A DNA stretch of 64,000 nucleotides from Nitrospirota bacterium (GTDB taxonomy: Bacteria > Nitrospirota > Nitrospiria > Nitrospirales > Nitrospiraceae). Both the position numbers and the translations under genes were made by a program. The notes beneath the pieces were generated by a model that ran no database searches, was not told the origin of the DNA, and was given only the letters and a program-made list of their open reading frames with translations. The stretch covers positions 1 to 64,000 of the forward strand of contig JACRLR010000021.1 of the NCBI GenBank assembly GCA_016219645.1. The letters run 5' to 3'. Positions 9,170 through 17,825 of the stretch are shown here, piece by piece. Position 1 is the stretch's first letter. The number at the start of each line of letters is the position of its first letter.

Positions 9170-9538
9170 ATGCCATTTCAAGAAGCAGGTGCGAAGGGAA
9201 ATGAAGTTACGACAGCGTCGGGGTTGCAGTATATCGATCTCGTGATTGGAACAGGCGCGACTGCCGAGGCGGGACAGACCGTCACCGTGCATTACACCGG
9301 CTGGCTAGAAAATGGGAAGAAGTTCGACAGTTCCGTCGACCGAGGGCAACCTTTTTCCTTTCCTCTGGGAGCTGGACGAGTCATCAAGGGATGGGACGAG
9401 GGTGTCAAGGGCATGAAAGTGGGAGGGAAGAGAAAACTGACCATTCCTTCCAAGCTTGGTTATGGCGCGCAGGGAGCCGGTGGTGTCATTCCCCCGCATG
9501 CGACGTTGATTTTTGACGTTGAACTGCTTGGTCTGTGA
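9170..9538 (+). CDS. FKBP-type peptidyl-prolyl cis-trans isomerase
   Basis: A single-domain 122-residue FKBP that speeds proline isomerisation during folding. Key features: [18 protein letters not shown] (about residues 42-59), [15 protein letters not shown] and [22 protein letters not shown] at the C terminus. There is no signal peptide, so it is cytoplasmic. The start at 9170 has AAAGGAG upstream. The end overlaps the gcvT start by four bases. Confidence 0.92.
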   Translation: MPFQEAGAKGNEVTTASGLQYIDLVIGTGATAEAGQTVTVHYTGWLENGKKFDSSVDRGQPFSFPLGAGRVIKGWDEGVKGMKVGGKRKLTIPSKLGYGAQGAGGVIPPHATLIFDVELLGL

Positions 9539-10647
9539 ACCCTGTGATGCACCAGACCCCGCTGATCACGCACCATCAAGCTTGTGGCGCCAAACTCGTC
9601 GACTTTGCCGGATGGGAGATGCCCATCCAATACAGCGGTGTCGTGGATGAATACCATACAGTCCGTTCCCATGCCGGGCTCTTCGATGTGAGCCATATGG
9701 GGCGGGTACGGATCGCCGGACCCGGTGCTGTCTCCTTTCTCCAACGAGTCACCACCAACGATGTCGGAAAACTCGCCGTCTCTCAAGCCCAGTATTCCAT
9801 GGTCTGTAACGAGAAGGGCGGCATCAAAGACGACATCTTCCTCTATCGGCTCTCAGCGGACGAGTTTCTCTTGTGCGTGAATGCCTCGAATCGCGAGAAG
9901 ATCCTGTTATGGCTGCAATCACAGCTTGCCCAGGACAAGACGGTTCGCCTCGAAGATCGGTCGGTCGAATTGTCCCAGGTGGCTGTTCAAGGCCCAAGTT
10001 CTCGCCAAGTGCTGATCAGCCTTGGTGCGACGGCGCTCGAAGGGCTGAAGCTCCATCACACATGTGATGGCACGATCGGCGGCCTGTCTTGCTTGCTGGC
10101 CCGAACCGGCTACACCGGAGAACTCGGCTATGAAATTTATATCGACTCGAACAAGGTCGGTCGCCTCTGGGACCTGCTCATCGACAGGGGGAAGGTTTGG
10201 GGAGTTAAACCAGCCGGGCTCGGCGCGAGGGATCTTCTCCGGTTGGAAATGGGCTATCTGCTCTATGGCAACGATATGGATGAAGCTACGACCCCGTTTG
10301 AAGCCAATGCGGACTGGACCGTCAGTGTTCAGAAAGGTGAGTTCATCGGTAGGCAAGCGCTTCTGGCGCAGAAACAGTCCGGAGTGCCTCGCCGTTTCGT
10401 AGCCTTCGAGCTCGTTGAGAAGGCCGTGCCTCGCCACGGATTTAGAATCCTCGATCCTACGGCTTTCCATCCGATCGGCGAGGTCACGAGCGGCAACCTC
10501 TCGCCGCTCCTCCAGAAGGGTATCGGGTTGGGCTATGTGCCGCTGCGCTATGCAGAGCCCGGCACATCGATCCTGATCGAGATCCGTGGCAAGAGCCTTC
10601 CGGCATTCATTGTGAAGCCGCCGTTCTATAAGCGCAAAAAATCGTGA
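9535..10647 (+). CDS. gcvT: Glycine cleavage system T protein (aminomethyltransferase)
   Basis: Transfers the methylene group from aminomethylated H protein to tetrahydrofolate. The 370-residue length is normal. The N terminus is typical ([12 protein letters not shown], about residues 23-34; [11 protein letters not shown], about residues 47-57), as are [14 protein letters not shown] and the C-terminal beta-barrel with [13 protein letters not shown] start overlaps the FKBP stop by four bases; an ATG at 9547 is also possible. No gcvH or gcvP is present in the window, so the rest of the system must lie elsewhere. Confidence 0.93.
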   Translation: MNPVMHQTPLITHHQACGAKLVDFAGWEMPIQYSGVVDEYHTVRSHAGLFDVSHMGRVRIAGPGAVSFLQRVTTNDVGKLAVSQAQYSMVCNEKGGIKDDIFLYRLSADEFLLCVNASNREKILLWLQSQLAQDKTVRLEDRSVELSQVAVQGPSSRQVLISLGATALEGLKLHHTCDGTIGGLSCLLARTGYTGELGYEIYIDSNKVGRLWDLLIDRGKVWGVKPAGLGARDLLRLEMGYLLYGNDMDEATTPFEANADWTVSVQKGEFIGRQALLAQKQSGVPRRFVAFELVEKAVPRHGFRILDPTAFHPIGEVTSGNLSPLLQKGIGLGYVPLRYAEPGTSILIEIRGKSLPAFIVKPPFYKRKKS

Positions 10648-10719
10648 GGCGTGAAGCGTCAGGCGTAAGACGAGTGGGGAGAAGGTTGTATTTATTGACA
10701 CCCCTGACGCCTAACGCCT
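10647..10719. repeat. Imperfect inverted repeat after gcvT
   Basis: Arms at 10647-10663 and 10703-10719 match at 14 of 17 positions (AGGCGTgaaGCGTCAGG pattern). The left arm overlaps the last base of the gcvT stop. It could fold as an extended hairpin and act as a terminator. GTGAAGCG-rich sequence of the same kind recurs after fabI (12723-12794) and at 61354-61380. Confidence 0.55.
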
Positions 10720-10737
10720 AACCCCTTACGAAATGAA

Positions 10738-11253
10738 ATGACCAAACACATCTACACGGGCATCGTCGTGAACTTGAACGTCGACACCGTCACGCTGCCC
10801 AACGGCCACACGGTCGACTTGGAAGTCGTGCGCCATCCGGGAGCTTCCGCGGTGGTGCCGCTGAAGGAGGATGGCAGGGTCATCTTGATCAGGCAATTCC
10901 GCCACGCGGCCGGAGGGTTCATCTATGAAATTCCTGCGGGAAAGCTTCACCCGGGGGAAGATCCCACTGTCTGCGCGGCACGCGAACTGGAAGAAGAAGT
11001 CGGATATCGAGCCGGCAGGTTCGATCTCCTCTCCAGCATCTTTACGGCACCGGGCTTCACTGACGAGGTGATTCACATCTACAAGGCGACAGAACTGACG
11101 TCCGGTCGACAACAGCTCGATCGCGATGAGGTCCTCGAAGTAATCGAGCTGCCTCTACAGGAAGCGATCAGGATGATCGAGACTGGAGCGATCAGAGATG
11201 CGAAGTCGATCGTGGGATTACAAGCGGTGTATCTGAGCCTTAGCCGTCGATAG
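10738..11253 (+). CDS. Nudix hydrolase, ADP-ribose pyrophosphatase type
   Basis: A 171-residue Nudix enzyme. The Nudix box is complete, from GKLHPGED to RELEEEVGY (about residues 66-88), matching G-x5-E-x7-R-E-U-x-E-E-x-G-U. The preceding RQFRHAAGGFIYEIPAGK is typical of ADP-ribose pyrophosphatases, which hydrolyse ADP-ribose to AMP and ribose 5-phosphate. The exact substrate is inferred from this resemblance only. Followed by a strong hairpin. Confidence 0.88.
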   Translation: MTKHIYTGIVVNLNVDTVTLPNGHTVDLEVVRHPGASAVVPLKEDGRVILIRQFRHAAGGFIYEIPAGKLHPGEDPTVCAARELEEEVGYRAGRFDLLSSIFTAPGFTDEVIHIYKATELTSGRQQLDRDEVLEVIELPLQEAIRMIETGAIRDAKSIVGLQAVYLSLSRR

Positions 11254-11264
11254 GAGAAAAGCCA

Positions 11265-11297
11265 GAGGGGGCTCCCACTCTAGGTAGGAGCCCCCTC
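11265..11297. terminator. Strong hairpin, probably bidirectional terminator
   Basis: An 11-bp perfect stem (arms 11265-11275 and 11287-11297, GAGGGGGCTCC / GGAGCCCCCTC) with an 11-base loop sits between the convergent Nudix and lysine-rich genes. No long U-run is seen on either side, but position and stability fit a shared terminator. Confidence 0.65.
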
Positions 11298-11326
11298 AAG
11301 CTTACAGCCTCGCCAAAGAAAAGGGA

Positions 11327-11533
11327 TTACTTGCCCTTCTCTTCCTTCTTCTTCTCTTCGCCGAAGGTGTCAACGTACTTGCCACCCTTCTCATCCTTCT
11401 TCTTCTCGTCGCCGTAGGTCTCGACGTACTTGCCGCCCTTCTCGTCCTTCTTCTTCTCCTCACCGGCGAAGGCTGGAGCGCTGAACGTCACTGCCACTGC
11501 GACTGCCATGATCGCCATCAAAATGCTCTTCAT
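11327..11533 (-). CDS. Exported lysine/glutamate-rich repeat protein
   Basis: A 68-residue protein with a clear signal peptide (MKSILMAIMAVAVAV... ending APAFA), then a mature part made almost wholly of a 17-residue tandem unit: GEEKKKDEKGGKYVETY, GDEKKKDEKGGKYVDTF, then a truncated GEEKKKEEKGK. The start at 11533 is fixed by AAGGAGAG upstream; the frame could otherwise run to 11605. The mature chain is extremely charged and probably disordered. No family recognised; periplasmic or secreted. Confidence 0.75.
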   Translation of the reverse strand: MKSILMAIMAVAVAVTFSAPAFAGEEKKKDEKGGKYVETYGDEKKKDEKGGKYVDTFGEEKKKEEKGK

Positions 11534-11605
11534 AATAGATCTCTCCTTGTTTAGGGTTTGGAAGATTGTACCGACCATCTGTACTAAGACCTGTAACCCA
11601 AGCAA

Positions 11606-11633
11606 GCATTATGCCGATTAGTTGAGATTGCAA
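11606..11633 (-). promoter_or_regulatory. Possible promoter of the lysine-rich gene
   Basis: On the minus strand, TTGCAA (11628-11633) and TAATGC (11606-11611) are separated by 16 bases, with about 70 bases of leader before the ATG at 11533. Box match only. Confidence 0.35.
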
Positions 11634-11942
11634 ATATGTAAATCTATCAACGTATTACATATGTTCACCGCCTGCCTATGGATGGCTTGGCCTTCGTTTT
11701 TCTGTGGCAGAATGGTTGAGCCCATACTAAACCGCCCCAGTACAATACCTCTCTGTTTCTGTTTCAGTCCCCTTCAGGAATTCGACTGTCCTTTCTGGAA
11801 CAAGTCCGGAAATCGTGCTATCTTCCCTGCCTGGCAGAGGGCTAGTGCGTATCCGTCTCGGGGCCCATCGGTTGTCGTACGCGAGGTGAACGACGTCGGC
11901 GGATCGTGGCAACATCCTGTTAGACCAGGGGAATTGAAATCC
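11634..11942. other. Intergenic region upstream of fabI
   Basis: About 310 bases without a supported gene. The fabI reading frame stays open back to 11622, but its sequence there is Cys/Trp/Pro-rich with no enoyl-reductase character, so it is treated as non-coding. No repeat or clear promoter was found. Confidence 0.4.
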
Positions 11943-12722
11943 ATGCTACTCGAAGGCAAAAAGGGACTGATCATTGGTGTCGCCAACAAGCACAGCATTG
12001 CTTGGGCTATCGCACAATCGGCGGCAGGTCAGGGCGCTCAGCTCTTGTTCAATTACCAGAACGAACGGCTCAGGGAGAATGTCGAAGAGCTGGTCGCCAC
12101 CTTGCCTGGCGCGAAGGCTTTTCCCTGCGACGTGGGAGACGACTCGCAAATCTCCGCATTAGTGCGGAGCGTAGAACAGGAAACCGGCAGGATCGACTTT
12201 CTTATTCACTCCATCGCATTCGCCCCACGTGAAGAACTCACGGGGCAGTTCGTGAATACCACGCGGCAAGGGTTTGCCACAGCACTCGACGTGAGCGCCT
12301 ATTCCCTCGTGGCTGTGACCAGAGCCATGATGCCGTTGATGGCTGAGGGCGGTTCGGTCGTTACCTTGACCTACCTCGGTGCTGAACGGGTCGTGCCCCA
12401 TTACAATGTCATGGGGGTAGCCAAAGCCGCGCTCGAAGCCACCGTTCGCTATCTGGCGCATGACCTCGGCCCCAAGAACATCCGGGTGAATGCGATCTCC
12501 GCCGGTCCCATCAAGACTCTCGCTGCCCGCGGAGTTTCCGGAATCAGCAAGATGGTGGATCACCACCGGGAATTTGCGCCTCTCCGCCGTGCAACGGAAC
12601 AAGGCGAAGTCGGCGACACGGCGTTGTTCTTGATCAGTCCGCTAGGACGTGGAATTACCGGGGAAGTGATCTACGTCGATGGCGGGTATCATATCTTAGG
12701 CTCACTCGCATCAGCGGACTGA
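11943..12722 (+). CDS. fabI: Enoyl-[acyl-carrier-protein] reductase FabI
   Basis: Reduces the trans-2 double bond of enoyl-ACP in the last step of each fatty-acid elongation cycle, using NAD(P)H. It is a short-chain-dehydrogenase fold protein of 259 residues, normal for FabI. The nucleotide-binding GVANKHSIAWAIA is at about residues 11-23, the catalytic Tyr-x6-Lys appears in YNVMGVAKAALEA near residues 157-164, and RVNAISAGPIKTLAA follows. The start at 11943 matches the family N terminus. Monocistronic here. Confidence 0.93.
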   Translation: MLLEGKKGLIIGVANKHSIAWAIAQSAAGQGAQLLFNYQNERLRENVEELVATLPGAKAFPCDVGDDSQISALVRSVEQETGRIDFLIHSIAFAPREELTGQFVNTTRQGFATALDVSAYSLVAVTRAMMPLMAEGGSVVTLTYLGAERVVPHYNVMGVAKAALEATVRYLAHDLGPKNIRVNAISAGPIKTLAARGVSGISKMVDHHREFAPLRRATEQGEVGDTALFLISPLGRGITGEVIYVDGGYHILGSLASAD

Positions 12723-12794
12723 CGTGAAGCGTATCTCGTGAAGCGTGAAGCGCAGGCGTTGTCCTGCGAGAGACGAGATACGAGCGACGCTTCA
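12723..12794. repeat. Hairpin-forming sequence after fabI
   Basis: The left arm 12723-12739 and right arm 12773-12794 are complementary apart from a five-base insertion, and an inner perfect stem CGCAGG (12751-12756) / CCTGCG (12763-12768) sits between them. Contains the GTGAAGCG units also seen after gcvT. It lies between convergent fabI and arfB and may terminate both. Confidence 0.5.
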
Positions 12795-12804
12795 GGCGCG
12801 ATGG

Positions 12805-13215
12805 TTACTCAAGTGTTCGCCTGAGGATTTTCAGTTTCCCGCGCTTGGTCTTGCTCTCCAACCGCCGTTGCTTCGATCCCTTCGTCGGCTTCGTCGCCTT
12901 TCGCTTCTTGCGTGGGATGGCTATGCGTTGAATGAGCTCACGCAGTCGAGTGAGCGCATCCTCTCGATTCTGCTCCTGGCTCCGATACTGCTGGGCTTTG
13001 ATGGTGATCACCCCTTCTTCTGAAATGCGGTTATCCTTCAATTTCAGCAGCTCTTCCTTGTAAAACTGTGGCAACGACGAGGCGGCAATGTCGAACTGCA
13101 AATGAATCGCAGACGAGACTTTGTTCACATTCTGCCCGCCTGCACCCTGAGAGCGCATCGCATGGATGTCGATTTCAGAATCGGGGATGGCGACGTGGGG
13201 TGAGATGTATAACAT
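12805..13215 (-). CDS. arfB: Alternative ribosome-rescue factor ArfB (YaeJ)
   Basis: A peptidyl-tRNA hydrolase that frees ribosomes stalled on mRNAs lacking a stop codon. The release-factor catalytic GGQ motif is in SQGAGGQNVNKV (GGQ about residues 26-28). The basic C-terminal tail (KKRKATKPTKGSKQRR onward) is the part that enters the empty mRNA channel in ArfB. At 136 residues it has the usual length and lacks the codon-recognition domains of RF1/RF2. Monocistronic. Confidence 0.93.
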   Translation of the reverse strand: MLYISPHVAIPDSEIDIHAMRSQGAGGQNVNKVSSAIHLQFDIAASSLPQFYKEELLKLKDNRISEEGVITIKAQQYRSQEQNREDALTRLRELIQRIAIPRKKRKATKPTKGSKQRRLESKTKRGKLKILRRTLE

Positions 13216-13339
13216 ATGAACATTCTTTCACACCATGCTCTTGGCGACAAGCGAGCCGGTTATGGCATCCCCAACATTGATGGAAGAAAGAAAGTCCGCT
13301 GTGGTTTTGTGAGGAGGAAACGTAGCCCTCTGGGGATTG

Positions 13340-13564
13340 TCAGGAAAGTTCCGGCAGGCGATTGATAATTCTCAACCGTATCTCATCTCCGACCTGCATC
13401 TGCACCATCTTGGTGGTCAGGCTCTCACGAACCCGATGGGCGTCCTCTAACTTGAATTGAACCTGCCCCCCGCTTTTTTCTACCAGATGATAGAGCAGCA
13501 ACGTCGTCAAATGCCTTAAATCCTCGTCAGTGGTGTTCTCACTTAAATTCAGGATTTTCGACAT
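13340..13564 (-). CDS. Hypothetical small protein, 74 aa
   Basis: The start at 13564 gives MSKILNLSENTTDEDLRHL; the frame extends to 13585 but without support. A small, soluble, mixed helix/strand protein with no motif I recognise. Standing alone between arfB and a non-coding stretch. The composition looks like a real protein, but there is no functional clue. Confidence 0.5.
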   Translation of the reverse strand: MSKILNLSENTTDEDLRHLTTLLLYHLVEKSGGQVQFKLEDAHRVRESLTTKMVQMQVGDEIRLRIINRLPELS

Positions 13565-13922
13565 GGGAAGGGCCTCATGCAACAATAATCAGACTCCTTT
13601 ATCACCGAATCCCCTCTTGTTCCGCAATGCCCCAAAGGAAGGGTGGGAACTGCCTCTACAGAGAGAGATCTCCTCGCCTGACACATCGGATCAGGATCAA
13701 TTCACTATTATTACAATGGTTTATGGGTTAGAGCTCCTTGTGGGCTGCAGAACCACAGGTGTGGAGACAAGCACAATCGGGAAAAACGACTTCTGGAGCC
13801 TAGGAGCATTTTTTATCGGGGGCTCTTTCCACCATTCGATCGTGGAAGTATTCCAGGGAAGGCACCACCACAAGAGAAGCAAAGGGCCTCGGAATTGATT
13901 TGAGGAGAGGGGTTTGCCTGAG
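13565..13922. other. Intergenic region between the 74-aa gene and iscX
   Basis: About 360 bases. Open frames on both strands cross it (13530-13898 plus, 13721-14038 minus), but neither shows family resemblance, a ribosome site or convincing composition, and the second overlaps iscX out of frame. No repeat or terminator is obvious. Confidence 0.4.
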
Positions 13923-14141
13923 TTAGGACTTCGAGTCTTGATATTCCTCGTGCCAAGCCATCTGAATCGCTTCCAGGATTTTTTCATTCGATTTTTTCGG
14001 ATCGTCCTTGAAGTCAGGGAGTGCCACGATCCAGGCATGCATATCGGTAAATCGAACGGTTAAGGGGTCCGTTTCCGGATGTTCTTCGACTAAACGGATT
14101 GCGACATCTTCTGCATTCTGCCACTTCAGATCCATATCCAC
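13923..14141 (-). CDS. iscX: Fe-S cluster assembly protein IscX
   Basis: A small acidic 72-residue protein matching E. coli IscX (YfhJ) along its length: LKWQNAEDVA near the start, then DPLTVRFTDMHAWIVALPDF, and SNEKILEAIQMAW at the end. IscX binds the cysteine desulfurase IscS and iron and modulates cluster assembly. It is the last gene of the minus-strand isc run, about 50 bases after hscA. Confidence 0.92.
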   Translation of the reverse strand: MDMDLKWQNAEDVAIRLVEEHPETDPLTVRFTDMHAWIVALPDFKDDPKKSNEKILEAIQMAWHEEYQDSKS

Positions 14142-14191
14142 TCCTCATGCTCCCGTCGTAAGTTGACCACGGCATCGGTACGGGATCGTCG

Positions 14192-16012
14192 CTATGTGAC
14201 CTCTGAAACCTTTTTCCCCTGCAACCCTTTCGTGAGCGAATCGTTCAAGAGTGCAACGGTCAGAGGCTTTGCGGCCTGTTCGAGATCCGCCATCCGTGCA
14301 CGGATGGCGCGAGGATCCGTGCCGTCTTTGGCCGTGGACAACGCTGCCAGTGCGGCACGAGTGGCGGCAATGTTGTCCGATGCGATGAGATGGCCTCCCT
14401 CCAGGAGGGATTTCTCCGTCGTCGTGATCAATGCACCGGCGTCCAGCCGCGCTTCAATTAACTTGCGGGCGGAAATATCATCCGAGGCAAACTTGAATGA
14501 ATCTTCGATCATTTGCTCTACTTCACCGTCCGACAAACCGTAGGAGGGCTTGACCTCGATAGACTGGCTTTGTCCCGTCCGCATGTCCTTCGCCAGGACG
14601 TTGAGGATGCCGTTTGCATCGATCAAGAACGTGACTTCGATACGTGGCACACCGGCGGGCAAAGGTGGCACCTTGAGCCTGAATCGCGCCAGGCTCCGAT
14701 TGTCTTTCGCTAGCTCGCGCTCGCCTTGTAGAATGTGAATGTCCACACCGGTCTGGCCGTCTACATAGGTCGTGAACATCTCTTTGGCGCCAGCTGGAAT
14801 GGTCGTATTTCGTCGGATGACGCTGCTCATCACCCCGCCCATGGTTTCGATACCGAGTGATAAAGGGGTGACGTCCAGTAACAGCATGTCGGTAGTGCCG
14901 CCGCTCAAGATATCGGCCTGTACCGCTGCGCCGAGGGCGACGACTTCGTCAGGATTGAGCTCGCAGTGCGGTGTTTTCCCGAATAATTCTTGAACACGTT
15001 GCCGCACGAGCGGCATGCGTGTGGACCCGCCGACAAGCACTACTTCATCGATGTGCGCGGGAGTGAGTTCTGCATCCTTGAGCGCTTTGCGGCAAGGAGC
15101 CAGGGTGCGTTCGATCAGGGCCATCGTCAAGGATTCGACCTGATCTCTCGTCAGCTCTCTGCTAAATCTTCCTTTGCCGTCTGGCAGGTCGAGAGTTGCC
15201 GTCGTTTTCAGTTCATCGGACAGTCGAATCTTTGCCCGCTCGGCTTCCAAACGGACGGCCTGCATATGATCGGGGTAGGCCCGGAGATCGAGGCCATGTC
15301 GTTCTAGAATTTCTTTGATGAACAGATCGGCGATCAGCTGGTCGAAGTCGTCCCCGCCCAGATGCGTGTCGCCGTTCGTAGCCAAGACTTCGAAAATCCC
15401 GTCCTTAAGTTTCAGAATCGAAATGTCGAAGGTCCCGCCGCCAAGGTCGTACACGGCAATCGTGCCCTGAGTTTTTTGCTGAAGCCCATAGGCCAAGGAG
15501 GCTGCGGTCGGTTCATTGATAATTCGTAACACCTCGAGCCCGGCAATCATGCCCGCATCCTTCGTCGCTTGCCGTTGGCTATCGTTGAAATAGGCAGGGA
15601 CTGTGATGACAGCCTTGGTAATACTTTCCCCGAGATGCGCCTCGGCCCGTTGCTTCAGTTCCTTCAGGATCATGGCCGAGATCTGCGGCGGCGAATAGGT
15701 TTTCTCACCGAGCTTGATCCGGATGACTCCGCCCTGTTCCGTCATGTGGTAGGGAAAATAGGCCAGCTCGCCCTGTACGTCCTCAAGACTCTTTCCCATA
15801 AATCGCTTCACGGAGTAGACGGTCCGTTCCGGGCTACGGGTCAAGTGTTCTTTCGCCGGATCGCCGACGATCAGCCCGTTGTCGGTCATGGCCACGACGG
15901 ATGGCACCATAGTGCGCTCGTTCCGCCCTGCGATCACGCGCGGGGTTCCCTTGTCCATGTAGGCAACCAACGAATTGGTCGTGCCGAGATCGATGCCGAC
16001 GATGCCTGCCAT
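14192..16012 (-). CDS. hscA: Fe-S assembly Hsp70 chaperone HscA
   Basis: An Hsp70-class ATPase of 606 residues that helps release the nascent cluster from IscU. The ATPase domain starts [17 protein letters not shown] and contains [14 protein letters not shown] and [10 protein letters not shown]. The substrate domain follows from about residue 380 ([16 protein letters not shown]). The start at 16012 gives the family N terminus; the frame runs open upstream but only across hscB. It sits 8 bases after hscB, and IscU in the same operon has the LPPVK sequence that HscA binds. Confidence 0.93.
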   Translation of the reverse strand: MAGIVGIDLGTTNSLVAYMDKGTPRVIAGRNERTMVPSVVAMTDNGLIVGDPAKEHLTRSPERTVYSVKRFMGKSLEDVQGELAYFPYHMTEQGGVIRIKLGEKTYSPPQISAMILKELKQRAEAHLGESITKAVITVPAYFNDSQRQATKDAGMIAGLEVLRIINEPTAASLAYGLQQKTQGTIAVYDLGGGTFDISILKLKDGIFEVLATNGDTHLGGDDFDQLIADLFIKEILERHGLDLRAYPDHMQAVRLEAERAKIRLSDELKTTATLDLPDGKGRFSRELTRDQVESLTMALIERTLAPCRKALKDAELTPAHIDEVVLVGGSTRMPLVRQRVQELFGKTPHCELNPDEVVALGAAVQADILSGGTTDMLLLDVTPLSLGIETMGGVMSSVIRRNTTIPAGAKEMFTTYVDGQTGVDIHILQGERELAKDNRSLARFRLKVPPLPAGVPRIEVTFLIDANGILNVLAKDMRTGQSQSIEVKPSYGLSDGEVEQMIEDSFKFASDDISARKLIEARLDAGALITTTEKSLLEGGHLIASDNIAATRAALAALSTAKDGTDPRAIRARMADLEQAAKPLTVALLNDSLTKGLQGKKVSEVT

Positions 16013-16020
16013 GGCGGTGA

Positions 16021-16737
16021 TTATCCGATGGTTGAGACGAGATCGCTCACGATGTTCTTGACGTAGGTACGGTTGGATAGATTTTCGCGCATCTGTTTCA
16101 GTATCCGGTCGCGCTCGGTCCTCGCCTGGCTGGTCGCCTCGCCGCGATCTTGGAGTGCGTCCCACTCGACAAAGAGCTGCTGGAGGGCGGCCTCCATGTC
16201 ACGTTGCCGCTGTTCAAGCATGTCCCGTTCCAATTTGAGCTTCGCGCAGAGCGTCGACTCTCTTTCTGACGCTCGGTCAGCGGCTCGATACTCATTCAAT
16301 GTATCTTGGAGTTCAAGAATTTCTTCAAAGAGGTCGGCGGGAGGAGAATTCCTGATCTGTTTCACCGATCCTGCTTCAAGATCGAGAAGATACTCAGCCC
16401 GTTCGATCGGGTCACGGAGCGTTCGGTACGCGGTATTCAACAGGGCTGAATTGCCCAGGCTGATGGTCTGTTCGGCAGCGCTCTTGTTCTGATAAAAATC
16501 AGGATGAAACGCGCGGCTCAGTTCGTAGAATCTGGCTTCTAGCTGGGGTTGATCGATCGTGAGGCGGCGCGGGATGCCCAGGCAGGTAAAATAATCGAGT
16601 TCCTTCGACACCGGCTGGACCTTGACGCAACGATCACAGAAATATTCACCGGACATTTCAGATTGGCAGTGCCAGCACATGCTGCGAGCCATCTGTAGCT
16701 CACGAGGGCTTTCACTGTGGGTGTGCTGATGATCCAT
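16021..16737 (-). CDS. hscB: Fe-S co-chaperone HscB with N-terminal zinc-ribbon-like segment
   Basis: The J-domain partner that brings IscU to HscA. After about 17 N-terminal residues come CWHC and CDRC (about residues 20-37), two Cys pairs like the tetracysteine domain of eukaryotic HSC20. The J domain follows, with the essential HPD in RAFHPDF near residue 74, and then the C-terminal helical bundle that binds IscU. It has 238 residues, against about 171 for E. coli HscB. The start at 16737 has AGAGG 7 bases upstream. Confidence 0.88.
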   Translation of the reverse strand: MDHQHTHSESPRELQMARSMCWHCQSEMSGEYFCDRCVKVQPVSKELDYFTCLGIPRRLTIDQPQLEARFYELSRAFHPDFYQNKSAAEQTISLGNSALLNTAYRTLRDPIERAEYLLDLEAGSVKQIRNSPPADLFEEILELQDTLNEYRAADRASERESTLCAKLKLERDMLEQRQRDMEAALQQLFVEWDALQDRGEATSQARTERDRILKQMRENLSNRTYVKNIVSDLVSTIG

Positions 16738-16816
16738 TCCGTTACCTCTTCTGACGAGACGGGCACGGCAGCCTGCCATGCCCGTGGACGGTTGCGATGC
16801 TCTGCTGGCAATTCTG

Positions 16817-17000
16817 GGAGCCTGTCCGACATTGCCCCTTCTACTACGGCAAACGATCTGCAACCATCTGCGTCGTTCTCGGCCTGAAAAAATCCTCAAC
16901 GTATCCCAGTGAATACGCCTCCGGTTTTTCCAGCCCTGCGGTCTCGCATCTAGTCGCACCTCCTTTGCCTCGTCACGAAGGGCAATGTCGGACAGGCTCC
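16817..17000. repeat. Palindromic element between hscB and iscA
   Basis: Perfect 21-base terminal inverted repeats at 16817-16837 and 16980-17000 flank about 140 bases. The interior (about 16875-16925) shares TCGTTCTCG and a CTCAACGTA...TACGCCTC hairpin with the reverse complement of the element at 53433-53555, so the two belong to one family. The right end touches the stop codon of iscA (17000-17002). It may separate expression of iscSUA from hscBA. Confidence 0.7.
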
Positions 17001-17356
17001 TATGCCGAGAAGGACTCCCCGCAGCCGCAGGTCTTTTCCGCGTTCGGATTCACGAATTTGAAGTTCCCGCCCATCAGGTCTTTTTGGAAGTCTAACTGCG
17101 TGCCTTGAAGATAGATAGCGCTCTTGGCATCGACAATGACTTTCACTCCGTCAAAGTCATGGACTTGGTCATGCTGGCCGATCTTTTCATCGAAGGTGAT
17201 CGTATAGCTGAGCCCTGAGCAACCGCCGCCCTTGACGCCGAGGCGGAGCCCCCCTTCAGTGATACCCTGCACGTTGATGAGGCGTTTCACCTCCTTCAGC
17301 GCCGCCTCGCTGAGGGTGATCACAGGAGCCTGGGTTTCTGCGTTCGTTGTGTCCAT
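17000..17356 (-). CDS. iscA: Iron-sulfur cluster assembly protein IscA
   Basis: A-type carrier of 118 residues that holds iron or Fe-S clusters and hands them to target proteins. The three conserved cysteines are present: one in GGGCSGLSY and two in the C-terminal CGCGESF. The start at 17356 was chosen at MDTTN; the frame extends upstream to 17446 into the gap after iscU without family resemblance. The stop codon coincides with the end of a palindromic element. Confidence 0.93.
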   Translation of the reverse strand: MDTTNAETQAPVITLSEAALKEVKRLINVQGITEGGLRLGVKGGGCSGLSYTITFDEKIGQHDQVHDFDGVKVIVDAKSAIYLQGTQLDFQKDLMGGNFKFVNPNAEKTCGCGESFSA

Positions 17357-17378
17357 CGGTGCGCTCCCTTCGTTGACG

Positions 17379-17777
17379 TTACTTCGCCCCGGTGAGTTCT
17401 CCGTCGGACTTTTTCTGGTAATCCGCGAGGGCGGCCTTGATGGCATCCTCGGCCAGCACGGAGCAATGGATTTTTACGGGCGGCAGATTCAACTCCTGCA
17501 CGATGTCGGTGTTCTTGATCTGCTGGGCTTCCTCGATCGTTTTGCCCTTCAACCACTCAGTGGCAAGGCTCGAACTGGCGATCGCCGATCCGCAGCCGAA
17601 GGTTTTGAACTTTGCATCGACGATCGTATCGTTCTGCACCTTGATCTGGAGCTTCATGACGTCGCCGCACTCCGGGGCTCCGACCATGCCGGTTCCGACA
17701 CCCTCCTCGTCCTTCTTGAAGCTCCCCATGTTACGTGGGTTATTGAAATGATCGACGACTTTATCACTGTAAGCCAT
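17379..17777 (-). CDS. iscU: Iron-sulfur scaffold protein IscU
   Basis: The scaffold on which 2Fe-2S clusters are built. The three ligand cysteines lie in GAPECGDVM (with the Asp), TFGCGSAIASS and KIHCSVLAEDAI. LPPVKIHC contains the LPPVK motif recognised by HscA. Length of 132 residues is normal. It lies between iscS and iscA in the operon, about 48 bases after iscS. Confidence 0.95.
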   Translation of the reverse strand: MAYSDKVVDHFNNPRNMGSFKKDEEGVGTGMVGAPECGDVMKLQIKVQNDTIVDAKFKTFGCGSAIASSSLATEWLKGKTIEEAQQIKNTDIVQELNLPPVKIHCSVLAEDAIKAALADYQKKSDGELTGAK

Positions 17778-17825
17778 GGTTACCTCCGAAATTTATAATT
17801 TACAATTGCAAATTTTCAATTGCCG

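Noticed and set aside
9535-9560. Glycine riboswitch upstream of gcvT
   Set aside because: gcvT overlaps the preceding FKBP gene, so there is no leader to hold one.
11622-11942. Upstream 107-codon extension of fabI
   Set aside because: Rich in Cys, Trp and Pro with no enoyl-reductase similarity; the family N terminus starts at 11943.
13721-14038. Minus-strand frame overlapping iscX
   Set aside because: Overlaps the well-supported iscX frame and has no domain or ribosome site.
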